Below are positions 10,981 to 47,671 of a DNA stretch of 64,000 nt, piece after piece. The DNA is from Embiotoca jacksoni (lineage: Eukaryota; Chordata; Actinopteri; Embiotocidae): assembly GCA_022577435.1 (NCBI GenBank), contig JAKOON010000015.1, positions 12,226,830 through 12,290,829 on the forward strand. The letters are read 5' to 3'. Every line of letters starts with the position of its first letter. The stretch's first letter is position 1. A program made the translations under genes and the position numbers. Below the pieces are notes generated by a model. It was given only the letters and a program-made list of their open reading frames with translations. It did not search any database and was not told where the DNA came from.

Positions 10981-11915
10981 TATCCACAAGCCCTCAAAAC
11001 AGCTACTTTCTGCTATAGGGTGGAAGAGCGTCCGTGACGCAACAGCCAAGTCACTGAGCCTGTGGACCCGAGAACAGAGCAGTCTAAATCAGCATTGAAA
11101 TAAACAGGGGGGAGGGTGGGGTCAGGGCAGTCCAGAGAAAAACTGTATGAACTGTAGGACAAAGGAATACAGAGCAGGAGTTTCCTACAAGGTAGGAAGG
11201 GAGGAAGGAGAAAGTACAAACAACATAGAATCAATCTGAAAAATCCCCGGCCCAAGAACCTGGTGATGGAGTCACTGAAGGTGCAAGGTGCTTAGAAATT
11301 GGGTTATATTTGAAAGTGTGGTTGCAGCCGGAGGAGGGAGACCAAGAAGGACCATGACATTGTATACCAGAGCCTTATCCACCGCACCATAATCCCCACA
11401 TCATGCTTCTTCATAACTCAAACTTCCCACAGCACTGTTAGGACCACATTTTTGACCCGCCCGTGCCTAAAGAGCCTGAAAGACCCCCGGGCATGTAGCC
11501 AACCCCCCCGCCCCCCCAATGGTGTGCTACTGATACAGCACTAACCCTGTCCTAGAACTCAGGGGTACTTTCTACTGTGCACTAAGACCAGACTACAGTC
11601 ACTAAATTTAAGGTTTTTCAAGTGGGGCTTCAGAATGTAAATTCCCTTTTCAGTAGCTTCTTTGAGCCACTTCTCAGCAGTGACCCGTCATTGTTACACG
11701 CGCGATGGTTAATTCACTTCATCCTTCTATCATTTGTACTTGCGACATCCCAGGTGGGTGCCTGCTGTGTCCTATGGTTCCCGTTTCTCTGAGAAAGCAA
11801 ACAACACAGTGACACATCAGTGAGCTTTGAATCGGTCATTGAGCTCGATTACATTTGCAGTTGCTGTTGGTTTTTTTTTTTTTTTTTTTTAATAAAATGG
11901 ATTTTTGTAAAAGTG
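10981..11915 (+). other. cluh: cluh 3' UTR (probable)
   Basis: There is no reading frame of interest after the stop. An AATAAA at 11891-11896, preceded by a T run, is the best candidate poly(A) signal; an earlier AATAAA lies at about 11099. C-rich runs occur near 11500-11518. The 3' end is inferred from signals only. Confidence 0.55.
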
Positions 11916-12182
11916 CACAAGAGAATTAAAAAGGCACTTTATGCCTGTTGATCATCAGTTAATTTAAGCCATGTCTGTTTTATAGAAAATGTATAGAAGT
12001 GGATGAAGATGTATAAATCTCTATTGGATTTAGACAGGTAATTCATTGATGTTAAGGGGAAACGCAGAGTTGAAAAACGTCCACCATAAACAGTAGATTT
12101 ATCTATCTATATACTAGCTGTGTTCAATCTCCTATTTTTACACACAAAGAAAATATGTGCATGTCTGTTTGTATGTTTGACA

Positions 12183-12183
<1 letters not shown>

Positions 12184-12218
<35 letters not shown>
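12184..12218 (+). repeat. (TG)n microsatellite
   Basis: Uninterrupted TG dinucleotide array of about 17 units, downstream of cluh. Confidence 0.95.
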
Positions 12219-12219
<1 letters not shown>

Positions 12220-14090
12220 TTTGTGTAGTCCAACAGAAAATCTTTTGGCCAGGGCTGTTGCTGCTTTTGCTGCTGCATAGATTGATTAGAGGCTAAGCAA
12301 ACATTAGCTTTCCAGATGTTTTATATTTTCTACACATGGTGAATGTGTTAAATGGCTGAAGCCTCTTTTCTTAAAACATTCATGGCCACCAATGTTGTAA
12401 ATCTGCTTGTGTATGAAGGTGGTAGAAAAATGAACCTCATCATTGGACAGGTGCTCAACATTGGCAGTAGTGAGATTTATTGTTGCTGGGTGTTTCCCAG
12501 CAACAATGAAGTTTCTGTTTTTGTTGTTGTTGTTTTGTTTCCCGTTAATGGGTCATGTCATCTTTTCATATGTAACTGAGGCAAAAACCAGTGAGCAGTT
12601 TTTGTGCACTTTCTCTTGCTGTGTGGTTAATGCATCCACAGCGCTACCAAAAGTGGAAGTCTGCTACAGTGTGATGTACCAAAAAAGACTGATTGAGGTT
12701 TCTTTGCGCTTGTATACATGCAATGTGTCCCTCCCATGGCAATTTGTTACTAAATTGTTGCTGCGTGTAGATGTATGTGATTAAAGCAATAGAGAGATGG
12801 TGCTGGAGCTGATTGTTTTCAACAACATGCGTTTTTTTACTTGGCACAGAGATGGACTGTTTCCTGTGCTGGCTGAATTACCTGCGTACAAAAACAGAGG
12901 GCAACCTCTGCAGACTGGGAAATGAGGTTACTTCAGTGATTTTTCCAGATTGTGATCCTAAAACATGTCACAACATTGATAACAGAGCGTGGTGTGTATC
13001 TGCCTGTTATTTACGCTTCTCCATCCATTATCACCCCGGTTCACAATATAAAAAGGTGACATGTCTCCAGATATTGTTTTCTGGGTTTCTTGTATCAGAT
13101 TTTGTTTTATTTTTCTTAATCTACGTTCATTTACTTCCCTTCCCAATTGTCGCCCAACTGTAATACCAACAGTGTACATAAGGTGGCACACTAACACTTC
13201 TTGTGAAAGACAAACGACCTAAACGACAGGACATGTTGCAATGATAGTGCACAAATTTAAAAACAACACGTGCTTTATTTGATTTAGACAAAATTTAATG
13301 AGGGAAATATGATTTATTTTTTTTGTTTGTTTGTTTTGTTGCATTATTATGGTCCAAAATTATAAGAATAAACTTGGAGAACAATGAAACTAGGTGTCTA
13401 CAGAGATACTCGACGTTGCTTCTAACAGAGCTTATATTTAGTTTGAGACAGTCTGACTCCATTATTAGAGTTTAGTGTAACATTTCAATCTTGAGTAGTT
13501 GAGCTGTTAAAAGTGCATGAGACCTTATGTTAGGTGTTGCCATCAGAGGTGGGAAAAACATATGGTGTAATAATACAAAAATAAAACTAGTGTATTATTT
13601 CACTCATAGTTTGCTAATGTTGCATTTGCAGCTACTTTGCAATCTGAATGTCTGAAATGCAAAATGGGTGGAGAATAAATGTTTATTGACAAATACAATA
13701 AAGATTCAATATTTAATTTTCACATATGCAAAATAGCTCAAACTATTTTATAAACAGTGTTGTGAGAAGAAAAAACTCTAATATCTATCCCCAAAATTAT
13801 GCATTTCACTGCTGCCATTCATACTGCATTGTGTTCTGTGTGTGACGCCCGAAATGATGATTGTCTGAGGGTTTTGTTTTTGTTTTCTCACTGATGGAAA
13901 TCTCTTATGCACAAAGGCCTCTTATGCCTAGTGTTTGAATCTGCTTCCCCTGATGGTGTGTGGTATTTGTGTGTTGCTCTCTACAAAATAATCTAATTAT
14001 TTTTTTGGTCTGAGTATGCTTTTATATTAAAATGAATGAAATAAAACTAGTAAAAGTTTTGTTTGAGGTTTTTGTAACTGATTCAAGTAG

Positions 14091-14440
14091 CCAGCTGTAG
14101 AACAAGTATCTAGAATACGTAAAAGTAGCAATACCACTCTAATGTAGTGTAATCTTTTACTTAAGGAAAAGTAGCAATACCCCAATGAAATGATACTTAA
14201 AGTAGAAATCCTGCATTTAGTAGTAAAACTACACAAGTACTGTCATCAAAGTGTACTTTAAGTATGAAAATTAGATGTACTCATTATGCAAAATAGTCAA
14301 TTTCGCAGTGTTTTTTTTTTTTTTTACAAATGTAAAATATTGGGAGTATTGCTCCATTGACATGTAGGTGTGAGCAGCATTTTAATGCTGTCAGAGCAGT
14401 GCATATATGCTCATCACATGTTTTACATGTAAATTTGCAA
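14091..14440 (-). repeat. Dispersed fish repeat, inverted copy A
   Basis: Matches, in reverse orientation, the element at about 16990-17310. Shared blocks in the same order include TCCTGCATTTA, GTACTCAT-ATGCAAAA, GGAGTAT-GCTCCATTGACA and GTGAGCAGCATTTTAATG. The 'ACTT..AAGTA' and 'AAAAGTAGCAATAC' motifs suggest a common teleost non-autonomous element; the class is uncertain. Confidence 0.7.
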
Positions 14441-14519
14441 GGTAGCCATAGGTGTCAAATAAATGTCGTGGTGTAAAAAAGGGCAGGTTACATCTGAATT
14501 CTAATGGAATAGTATATAC

Positions 14520-14681
14520 TGTGCATTTTATATTTTATATTTTTGACTGCTATTTACTGCTATTTTATTGCTTTTCTATTATTCTATTATTATCTTATTG
14601 CTTCTGTATGCTGCTGTAGTGAAAAAAATTTCCCCTCTGGGATTAATAAAGTAACAACCTAGCCTAACCTAACCTAACCCA
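14520..14681 (+). mobile_element. 3' tail of a retroposon (LINE-like) with short tandem end
   Basis: A T-rich stretch is followed by 'TTTCCCCTCTGGGATTAATA' and then a tail of CCTAA repeats (about 14658-14680). A 'TTTCCC..GGGATTAATAAAGTA' end followed by short tandem repeats is typical of many fish LINE 3' ends. Only the 3' end is present. The CCTAA units are not telomeric. Confidence 0.55.
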
Positions 14682-14939
14682 GAGGCATGACATGCAAGAA
14701 AATGAAAATACTTAAGTAAAGACAGCGCTTGTATAGATATTGTCAGTAACTTATTCCAGCCAATTTTAATTCGCCAGCCATCACTTTTTACATGCATAAC
14801 ATAGTTATTAACATAGTGATTTGATAAAGTCTCTCTTTTTTTTTTTGTTATGTTAAAGTAATGTCTGCTGTTCAGCAGCCACGTAAGAGTTAAAAGGCAG
14901 ATATAATAACTACTATTTTTTTTTTTTTTTTTTTTCTGC

Positions 14940-16520
14940 TGCTGTCAAGGACGTGCGCGCTCCCGCCGGACCCGTGAACGCGAGCTTCGTGCGCGTAACC
15001 CGGCCGAAGGCGAACGCTGAATGCGGTAAGCGCACGAGGAAAAAAAAAACAAGCAAAGCGAGCGAGTTGAGGAGAAGAAGGAGGAGAAGGAGGAGAAGGA
15101 GACGGTCACGGATCACCTCCTCATCACAAGATCACATTCAGGAGCGGAACACTTTTTTTTTCACGCCCTGTCGGGTCGCGTTTACCGCCGGAGACGGGCT
15201 GAGAATAACCCACGTCAGAAACAAATAGGGTGAGTTCGGGCGGGTTTTTGTCGGTCGTGTGAAGCCGGTGGAGGGTCGAAGGAATCCGGCGTTAGATGGT
15301 GAAAATGACGATGTGGCTGTTAATTCATGAACCTCCTGGTTTTTCTTTTTTTTTTTTTTTATGTCTCAAAATGGCGGATAAGGCCGCTCGGACCGGAGCA
15401 GGAAGGTATCGGCGGAGTATATCCTCCGGATAAACAACCTTGTGCTCTCGGTGACAGTGATTTTAAAAAAAGCAGGACTGCGGGTTTTTTTTTAAATTTT
15501 TTTAATTTTTTAATGATGAACATCGGAGGGAAGTGTTTGAGACACGAGGTAACTTTCTGACGGCCGTCGCCGGGAAAAGCTAACTTAGCTCACCGGGCAA
15601 AAGATAACGATCGCGATGTCGACCGGAGATCGGCGCCGGTCGTTAAGCTTAATATTAAAGTGAAGGAGCTGTGTTATATATATATATATATATTTTTTTT
15701 TTTTAGGTATGTTGGTGTCAGACTGCAGTTTGCGTTGGACGTTTTTCCCCCTCAAGTTCGTGGTAATTAGCATAGTTTGTAGCGGGCGACCTGTCAACCT
15801 CGAAACACCTTGACAACCGCTTCAGACGAGGTTCACGGGTCAACACCTCGTGTCCGGTCTGGGATGGGACGTCATTTAAATATGTCACTTGTTACCCACC
15901 GGGTGGATGTTTTGTTGTTAATGGGCGCAGCGTCACGTCGCTGCTGCCACGCCACCCGTTAAGCACATTGGAGAGGGCGTACGGTGATCCTCGTCCTCTC
16001 GTTGTGTACGTGTTGTGCAAAAATGTGTCCGTAAACGACCATTCAGGGTCGGTAAGTTTTGCCGTCCTCCCCTCCCTCCATAACACGGTCCCCCGGGTGC
16101 GTCTCCTCCGCGGACACTCCCGCCGGATGCCGCAGCTGAAGCTCCCCGTCTCGGGTCTGCTTCAATGCGGCTTCTTTGGCACAGTGTTTTTGAAAATCAG
16201 GGTGGAGCACCTCGTAGGCGGTGTTTTACTTGAATCCCGGTGCTCCAAAGTGTCGGACGTGTCTCCTCCCCTCTCGTCGTGTGCTGTTCACGAGGATCGA
16301 GTGATTCGGGTCAGGACTTTGAAGACCCGGGGCGCTGACTCTCGGGATGAGATCAAGTCATCGCTTTGGCAGCTCGCAAGCTTGTGCGAGTCTCCCTCCC
16401 AGTTGTGACCGTCCTCGTCTCGGTATCGGATATGAAACATCGGCTCGAGCCAGGACTCGTTTACTTTCCCCGGCCGCGCCTGTGAGGACTCATCCGCAGC
16501 TGCTCAACAGGAATGATGGG
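14940..16520 (+). promoter_or_regulatory. pafah1b1: CpG-rich promoter region of pafah1b1
   Basis: CpG density rises sharply at 14945 (GTGCGCGCTCCCGCCGG) and stays high until about 16510, against AT-rich flanks. This marks a CpG island around the non-coding first exon. No TATA box is evident. Frames within it (for example 15968-16408) come from the GC-rich composition. Confidence 0.75.
14945..15229 (+). other. pafah1b1: pafah1b1 non-coding exon 1 (5' end approximate)
   Basis: GC-rich start, then a purine tract of GAG/AAG repeats (about 15055-15105), then donor GTGAGT at 15230. A second strong donor, GTAAGC, lies at 15026, so two forms of exon 1 are possible. A minimal upstream ORF, ATG CGG TAA, is at 15021-15029. 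The transcription start is not resolvable by eye. Confidence 0.6.
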
Positions 16521-16989
16521 ATATTGATCAAATTGTTGGTTTAAAAAAAAAAAAATTAAAAAAAAAAAAAAATCCGTGCTTCAAAAAGAAGCATTGACTG
16601 TGGGTTCTCCTCTCAGGTAAGAGTATTTCTGTCCCAGAAATTAAGAAATTACTCGAGTAATTGTAGTTGTCAGGACTTTTGTGAATCTAGTAGTACTGAG
16701 CTTAAGCTCAATACACCTGCCCCTTCAACAAACATCGGTACTAATATCTTTTTAACCTGTGGGTGAAGTAGCTTTGTGGTTTTCTGAACAGTTTACTGCT
16801 GATCAAAGTAATTAAATGCATTTAATTAATGACTGTATTTCAGTAAAAATCTAGAGGTAGTTGTACTTTACGCCAGTATTTTCAATTGATGCTAATTTAA
16901 TAGTCAAAATATGGTACTTTTTACTCCACGACATTTGTTTTACACCTTTTGTTACTTTTCAGATAAATATTTCATACCTTAAACATGTG

Positions 16990-17310
16990 ATCATTTTCTA
17001 TACATACATTGATGTACGTAGATTAGACGCTTCAACAGTATAATGTGTTGAAATTGACAACATTAAAATGCTGCTCACCTGTCAATGGAGCGATACTCCA
17101 AAAATCTAAATATGATTATTAAAACACTTAAATGGGCCATTTTGCATTATGAGTACTTTTAATTTTGATACTGAAATTATATTTTGGTAACGGTACTTAA
17201 GTGCCTTTACTTAAGTAAGATTTTAAATGCAGGACTTCCACTTGTAATTAAGTATTTTTTCATGTTTGTATTACTACTTTTCCTGAGTACTTCTTCCACC
17301 ACTCGTGCAG
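16990..17310 (+). repeat. Dispersed fish repeat, copy B
   Basis: Reverse-complement partner of 14091-14440. It contains GAGTACTTCTTCCACCACT at its end and CTTTACTTAAGTAAG, motifs I recall as frequent in fish repeats. Upstream sequence from about 16840 ('TACTTTTTACTCCACGACAT') may belong to the same element. Confidence 0.7.
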
Positions 17311-20300
17311 GTTTATGTTTTTGTCAACACAATTAGCGTATATTTGTTTATCCCGAATATTTAACCCGACACACATCGATGTCACATTGCCGGTGAGAGG
17401 CAGGTCTTTTTCTGTTGTGCAATGTGTATTTATGAAATGTCTTTTTCTGTGAAAGCTTTTATGTCTTTTCCACATGAAAATCACCAGTTGAATCACGCTT
17501 GACAATCGATCACATGTGAGGAAAGGCTGATTTCCTGAACTCGATGTTAAAATGGCTCAAAGTTCAGCCTTTTAGTGCACAGCGTACGAACTAATATGAA
17601 AACAGCAGCTCTGTTTTTTTTGTAAAATGCACACATACTACTTTGTCTCCAGAAGCCAGTGAATGTGGTCAGCCAGTTTTACTTGAAAATGTTTTTTTCC
17701 AAGTCACTCCCAAGAATTATCAGAAGTCGATTTGAATAAATGCATCCGTGCAGCCAGGCTCTATTCAGTAGTGTCTGCAATGGGGACGCAGCAGCAGCAG
17801 CGATTGTATGTCACTGCAATAGAAAGTTGTAGCAGTTGAAGTTGTTGCCTCGCTGTCTGTTACGTCTTGTTCATCAGCTGGAGACTAAAGCTCAGGAGAG
17901 TCACTGATCTCCAATGTTGTCAGTGAAGTTCGGTAAAAGAAAAGACTGACGGGATTGTTGGAGGTGTTGCCAGAACGAAGCAAAATGTCGATTTTTTTTT
18001 TTTTTTTGCTGGGGGGCCCTCCCCTTTATTTTGTGTCAACAGACAATGTCAAGAGCGACAGGCTGTTTTGTCTTTGTGATTGTGGCAGGCTGAAGGGCAG
18101 ATACCCACATTGGTCCTCAAGCTGACAGTGGCACAGAGCTCGAGCCTTCAGACAGCTTGCCCACCACTTAGCTGGACAGGTCATTAATCTCCTGCTGCCA
18201 ACAGCGACCGCCAATCAACCAGCAAATGACTGCTTTGACACACCGTTTTGATAGATAGGTTTTTTTTTTATATGACAAGGAAACATTTGACCAACACAAC
18301 TGCCAACAAGCCCTAAAGGCTGTTTTTTTTTTTTTTTATTTGTCTAGCAACCAGTTTCTGTCTAATGGTTGCGAAGTCGTTTAGGGAATCAAAAGGTTTG
18401 ATTTTAATATGTCGACGACAAACACCTGCAGTCTATATTTAGAGTAATATTTCAACAAGTAGCTTGTTGGTGTGAAGTGAACGCGCTGCAGAGATTCAAA
18501 TATACCAGAGATGAACAGGCACTTAATGACTGCCAACTTGTGTTTGTACTGTACAATAACTGTATTCAAGCGTGGATAAAGGAAGGAGGTTCAGCAGCCT
18601 TGATTGTCTCCCACCTGTATGCAGGTTTGTTATTGGCATGTGATTGATCTGTTGTCCCCGTCAGCTTCCTGTCTGCTCAGTCTCTTGTCCTTCTTGTGTT
18701 GGGACCTCTCAACTAACAGGCCTCTTACATCCACTAACACAGCTGCTTGATTGACAGCCAGTGAGGAAGATCTTGCGTCTACCATGCTTGAAAACATCTA
18801 AGGAGTTCACGCTACTGCTAATTTAGCATCTCTTTTTTTTTTTCTTCTTTTTTTTTAGCCACAGAAGAAAGAAGTCATCTGACTGTGTAATTTGATAACT
18901 GAAGGTGATTGTTACCAACCCACTTAAATGATACAAGCAGCTTGCGGGTCGTAAGGACTGCACATTAACAGCTGAGCCAGATGTTGGCCCGGTTTCATCA
19001 TCAGTTAGTGATAAAGCTCTTTGGACGGCTTCTGTCTGAGTGTTTTACCAAGAACAACCATTCGCAGAAACAGGAGGTGATTTACAGAAGATTCAGCCTT
19101 TCAGTATCGTTGCTTTGAGGAAGTTTCTGTCACATGTTGTTGGCTTCACATCCTAGATGGAGATTCAGATGCCTTCAGTTGTCTGGTTTGAAGAATCTGG
19201 ATTATAAGCGATGAGCAGGCTTCTGCACGGGCTGATGAGAGTTGTATTAACCTGCTTAACCGCACACCACAATACATTATAAATGTTTATCCACAGTGAT
19301 GCCCAGTTGGTATTTAAATTACTATTCGTGTTGCTAGTTATCTCCTGATATGAGCATATTATGCCACAAAATGACGTTAATTAAAATTGGTGAAAAGTGT
19401 TGGTGGCACTGCAAAAAGCAAAGCTTCTGTCTGCCTCAGTAGCTAAATGTGTCCACAAACTCCCGTTTAGATCATGGAACAACTGTGTTTTTGTTTCGAT
19501 TTGCAAGTTTATGAAATGTAAAAGCAAAATTGCTAACTAGTAAAACTGTGAAAGAAATTTGACAAAACAGTTTTACATCCTTTTCAGTAGCGTCAAAAAT
19601 AATAATACAGCACGATAATAGTTGTTCAAAGGGACTTTTATTTCACAGATGTCGTGACCTGGGTTGTCCGTGTGCTTGGTCAACATGCAGAAAACGCTTT
19701 TCCTTGAAATAAATGCAGAATCACCATTTTCCTGATTATTTCCCTGGCATCAATTTTTTTTTTTTATTTTTTTATTTTTTTTTTTGCATGCCATAGCTAC
19801 TTAACCTTGTTAACAGTGCTCTGTGTTGTTTGTAAAACACCTTCCAGGATCACGTTCCCGGGACAAAATGAAGGTGGAGTCACTGACAGAAATAAAAGAT
19901 GCTCCAGATTCCAGCTGTTTGAGACGCTTTCTCGAATGACGTGAGCAGAAATCTGTGAAACAGATGAGGAGATAACTGCCAGCTTTGTCTGCATTGCTGT
20001 GACGGTAGGTTTTGTGATAAGTCGCTTGGACACCGCGTCACACCAGCAGTTCAGACTATGTGGAGCCGCTGGTGTTTTTATTTGTACCTCTTGTACTGCA
20101 TTCTGCAGGGGCGTGTTCCTTTGTTCAGACGGGGAAGCACTGGAAGTCAAAAAAGGTTACGCACACACCTCATCTGTCATATTTGGCTGGTGATGTCACG
20201 CAAACTTTGTCAGACGGTGATGCTGTCTGATGTGCTACATTTGACGTAGATGTCTTAATAAATGTGGATCATTGCAATCCTTTAAAAGTTGTCAACTGCA

Positions 20301-22599
20301 GTTGAAATTGAGATTTTTCTTGTTGGTCACAGATTCCTGTTGCAGTGAAAAGTTTTTTCTGTAACATCCTCTTTTCTCGGCGGGTTTTCTAAAATAGTTG
20401 TGTTTTGATTGTTATGCCATTTTCAGATCCTGTGCAAGGCGGTCCACACGTTTGAAACATGCAGGTGCCATCTTTTGCTTGGCCTCATAAAAACTGAGAT
20501 TATGCACAGATCGCAGATTTTGACGGGACGCAGTGGGTGTGGTTCATTACGTTACCGAGGTACCACTTCCTTGTTGCTTTCTCAAATCAAAAGAGACGGA
20601 CAATGTTTTCCCTGATTTGTGAAATACGGCCTTTTAACAACTCGTCAGCAAATTAAACAACATCTTTCAGAGTCAGCGCCATCACTGTAAGGGGCCCTGT
20701 TATTGTACGGTTCCTGCTGCTACACAAAGACAAGAGAATCAATGGGAGGAAGACACATTACCATTATTAACCATCAGTGGGCAGATTTATAGATGCACCA
20801 CCGCTGTGGCGCATACCTACTTCCATCTAGGTACGCTATTTTGCACTCAGCCAATTAGCCTGATTATGGGATTGTGCAAACATTTTGCTCAATAGTGAAG
20901 CCACAAATGAGATTTTCAGAGAGGGGAGTCTGTAACACATTAATGGATACACCAAAAGTGATGACAGCTGCCAGCAGCACACAGGGAGGTATCAATATAT
21001 AGTGGATGACCTCATTTTCACACACGATAGCGGTTGTACAGACTGATGTGGATGGTGCATGCCTTAAATGCCTGTTTTGAATATAGACTTTTTAGAAAGA
21101 GCCATTTTTTTTTTTACCTGTGCTGTTGCAGTGCTGTGGCCCTGAATCATGGCGGGGTCGTTGGGTAACGGCCAGAAACCCCCAGCACGTCGTAATCCAC
21201 ACACAGTAAGAGGACATTTGGACTGCTGTCAGGTGGTGACATCAGGGTGCAGAGGTTAGCTGTTGCCCACATTAGGCTGTGCTTGAGCAGTTTTCCGGTG
21301 TCAAATACGCAAATAAATAAGCAAACACATATTTTATAGATTCCGCAGAGTGAACTTTTGCTGTGGTCTTTTTCTGCAAACAAAAGCCGGAGTGAAAAGG
21401 AGGCATTTTCCCTTCGGGTAATGTCACTTCTGCATCTTCAGCTGAAATGAGGAACGTGTGAATTTTCCTTCATTGCAGCTTCCTGATGCGTTTCCAGTCC
21501 TCATGGCTACTCTCGACACACGACCGCTTCCTTCACTGTGCCTTTCCCATGCGGCAGATCTCATGCCAAGCGCACATTGTACCCTGTACGTGTTTCCGCA
21601 CGTCTCCCTCGCTGCAGTCTTGACCGTTTCTTCCGGGTCTGTGGAGGAAGTCTTTTGGCTTATTTAGCATTTTTGTTTACTGGTCTGGCAGAGATTTGGT
21701 AAGGCTGGTCCCAGTAGACTAAGAGGCTTATTCCATTGGGTAGCTGCTCTGGTAAAGAGCTTTTCAAGAGGACGATGCAGTGTAGGAAAAGGACATCATT
21801 ACATCTTCGTTAGCTGCGTCATATTTTGTCGACATTTATTATTCCTCACATCACTACTACACTCCGGACAATAAATGAATTCTCACATTAACACGGACAC
21901 ATTTTTTTTGATGACACAAATGTTCATATTGATTTCATCGCGCCTTCAGCCCGGCCAGCCAGCACTTCAGATGATCTCGCAGTGAGACGATAGGGTCAGG
22001 GGAATTTGACAACAGCACGGCCGTTACTCGAGCCCGCTCGGCTGTGTCCTGTTTTTCTTTTCGGTTGCCAATCTGAGAAGAGAAGTGCGTCGCTGGGAGA
22101 ATGTGGGTCAGCTCTTGTATGCACAAAGTGTGGCATTTGCCGCAAGAGCAGACTTGAGCTCTCAAACCAGACTGGTGACATGTCAGGCTGACGGGAGTAG
22201 AAGTGGAAAGACAAATGAAGGAGCAGTTTGTGGAATGGAGGTGTTTTTTATTTTTTATTTTTATGAAATGTCTGATATATGGCTCTATATGGAGACTGCA
22301 CTTTGTTTTTGTGCTCCCAGCAGGTCTATGTGTTGAATTAACATGAATTGAACAGCATCTAAAGCTCTTATTTTGAAGGCTGACGCTGTCGTTGTTTATA
22401 TATTAGTCACAGACCGACTGTTCTGTAAAGCTACGTCACTTTTAGCTTTTTTTTTTTGTAACTTTTAGCCTCATAGTTCTCCAGGTTCAATGAATAAATT
22501 TAAAAAAAAAAAGATTAGAGCTAAAATATTTCTGTGATGTGCAGCAGGAATATTATCCCAGGAAGTGATTACATATTCATTCCTTTATTAGGTAGTGCT

Positions 22600-22800
22600 T
22601 TAAATAAATCGCATTTTTCTTTTCTAAACTTGCAATTTTTTCGAATTCTCGCAATTTTACGCCAAAAAACCTCACTTAAAACTCCGCAAATTCCGTCGCT
22701 ATTTTGGAGAAAATCGGCCGGAAAATCGAACATTCTTGATCGCGACAATCACCAAAAAAAAACAAACTCTGCGATATCCTGGAGGGACTGATAAACTGGT
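22600..22800. repeat. Possible dispersed repeat in pafah1b1 intron 1
   Basis: Alternating A/T tracts with many CpG-containing words ('TTCGAATTCTCGCAATTTTA', 'AAATCGGCCGGAAAATCG') and the end 'TCCTGGAGGGACTG' differ from the flanks in composition. This suggests an inserted element; the family is not assigned. Confidence 0.3.
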
Positions 22801-22930
22801 GCAAACGCTGACGCAGTTCTCTGGGCTATAAACCTTTTCATCTCCACCCCCCTCTTCATGTTATCTGTCATGCATACCTAATGCTGACTTCCCCCCCCTT
22901 TCTCTCTCTCTCTCTCTCTCTCCCCTCTAG

Positions 22931-23212
22931 ATGCAGTGTAGACTCGGCTGGTGACTGGTCTGCAGGCTCGCCTCTTCTCTCGTCCCTGGAGTCAGCCGGT
23001 TGGGGGGCAGATTCCTGCGTTCCCCTCCTCTCAGTCTTGAGTCTTTTGTCTGGACAGAACCACCAGCCTACCACTGGAGTACGCAGCCCGTCCTCGCCCG
23101 TGCTGCTTGGATCAGCACAGCTCATCTCCCGACTGAGGAGAGCGCGGCAGCTGCACGAGATCACCTTTTACTAACTGATCCCTCGCGGCCCCGCCCACAC
23201 CGCCCCGTCACC
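22931..23212 (+). other. pafah1b1: pafah1b1 exon 2, 5' UTR part
   Basis: The exon begins right after CTCTAG, and its first three bases are ATG. This opens a 7-codon upstream ORF ending in TGA (22931-22954). No other ATG occurs before the LIS1 start. The leader is C-rich and about 280 nt long. The LIS1 ATG at 23213 has a good context (GTCACCATGG). Confidence 0.7.
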
Positions 23213-47145
<23,933 letters not shown>

Positions 47146-47633
47146 GTTGGACCCTGGAGCGTTGGACCACCACCCTAGTTACCCCGGCGCCCCTCTGGAT
47201 CTCACGTCCCCTCCTCCTCCTCTTTCATCCCCACCCACCCACCCTCTCCTCTCCTAATTTGAACCTCACCCACACATCTCCATCTCCTCTGGCTGCACTT
47301 ACCACCATGGTTATTTACCTATTGCGCTCTCTGGTCCAATAACTTTTGTCCTTCTGTGTAAATTATTCCTGGATGTAGATCGAGCTATTAAATGTTACAC
47401 AAAAAAGTATTCTTGCATGGTAATCCAAAATTGTATACTGTAAATTTACATAACGTTGTCTAGAAGTACCATAGGTTTAACACGGGGCTGACCGTCTGTC
47501 ACACAGCCTTACCGACCAACCGAAGGCAGATGTTTTTTGACTGGGTGTAAAACGTAGGGCACTAAAAACCGATAATTTAAGAAATGACAGTGTCTTTATG
47601 TGTAAGATTTATTTTTGTCTATTTTTTTATTTA

Positions 47634-47671
<38 letters not shown>

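Larger units (their letters stand above)
11916..14900. other. cluh-pafah1b1 intergenic region
   Basis: AT-rich, without a recognisable gene. It contains a TG array (12184-12218), an ATTAAA-type signal near 12780 with GU-rich sequence after it that could be a distal cluh poly(A) site, a dispersed repeat (14091-14440) and a retroposon tail (14520-14681). Short frames at 12352-13163 look like chance. Confidence 0.6.
15230..22930 (+). other. pafah1b1: pafah1b1 intron 1
   Basis: About 7.7 kb without a coding exon. The first 1.3 kb continues the CpG island. Beyond it lie a TA tract (15675-15693), repeat copy B (16990-17310), several long T runs (17991-18008, 19757-19785) and a block of A/T tracts with interspersed CpG (22600-22800) that may be a repeat. 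It ends in a TC-rich acceptor tract (22900-22930). Confidence 0.7.

Noticed and set aside
14656..14680. CCTAA repeats as an interstitial telomere
   Set aside because: Vertebrate telomeres are CCCTAA. The units follow a retroposon 3' end and are too few.
15968..16408. 146-codon + strand frame near the pafah1b1 promoter
   Set aside because: Lies in the CpG island where GC-rich sequence gives few stops; no similarity to a known protein recognised.
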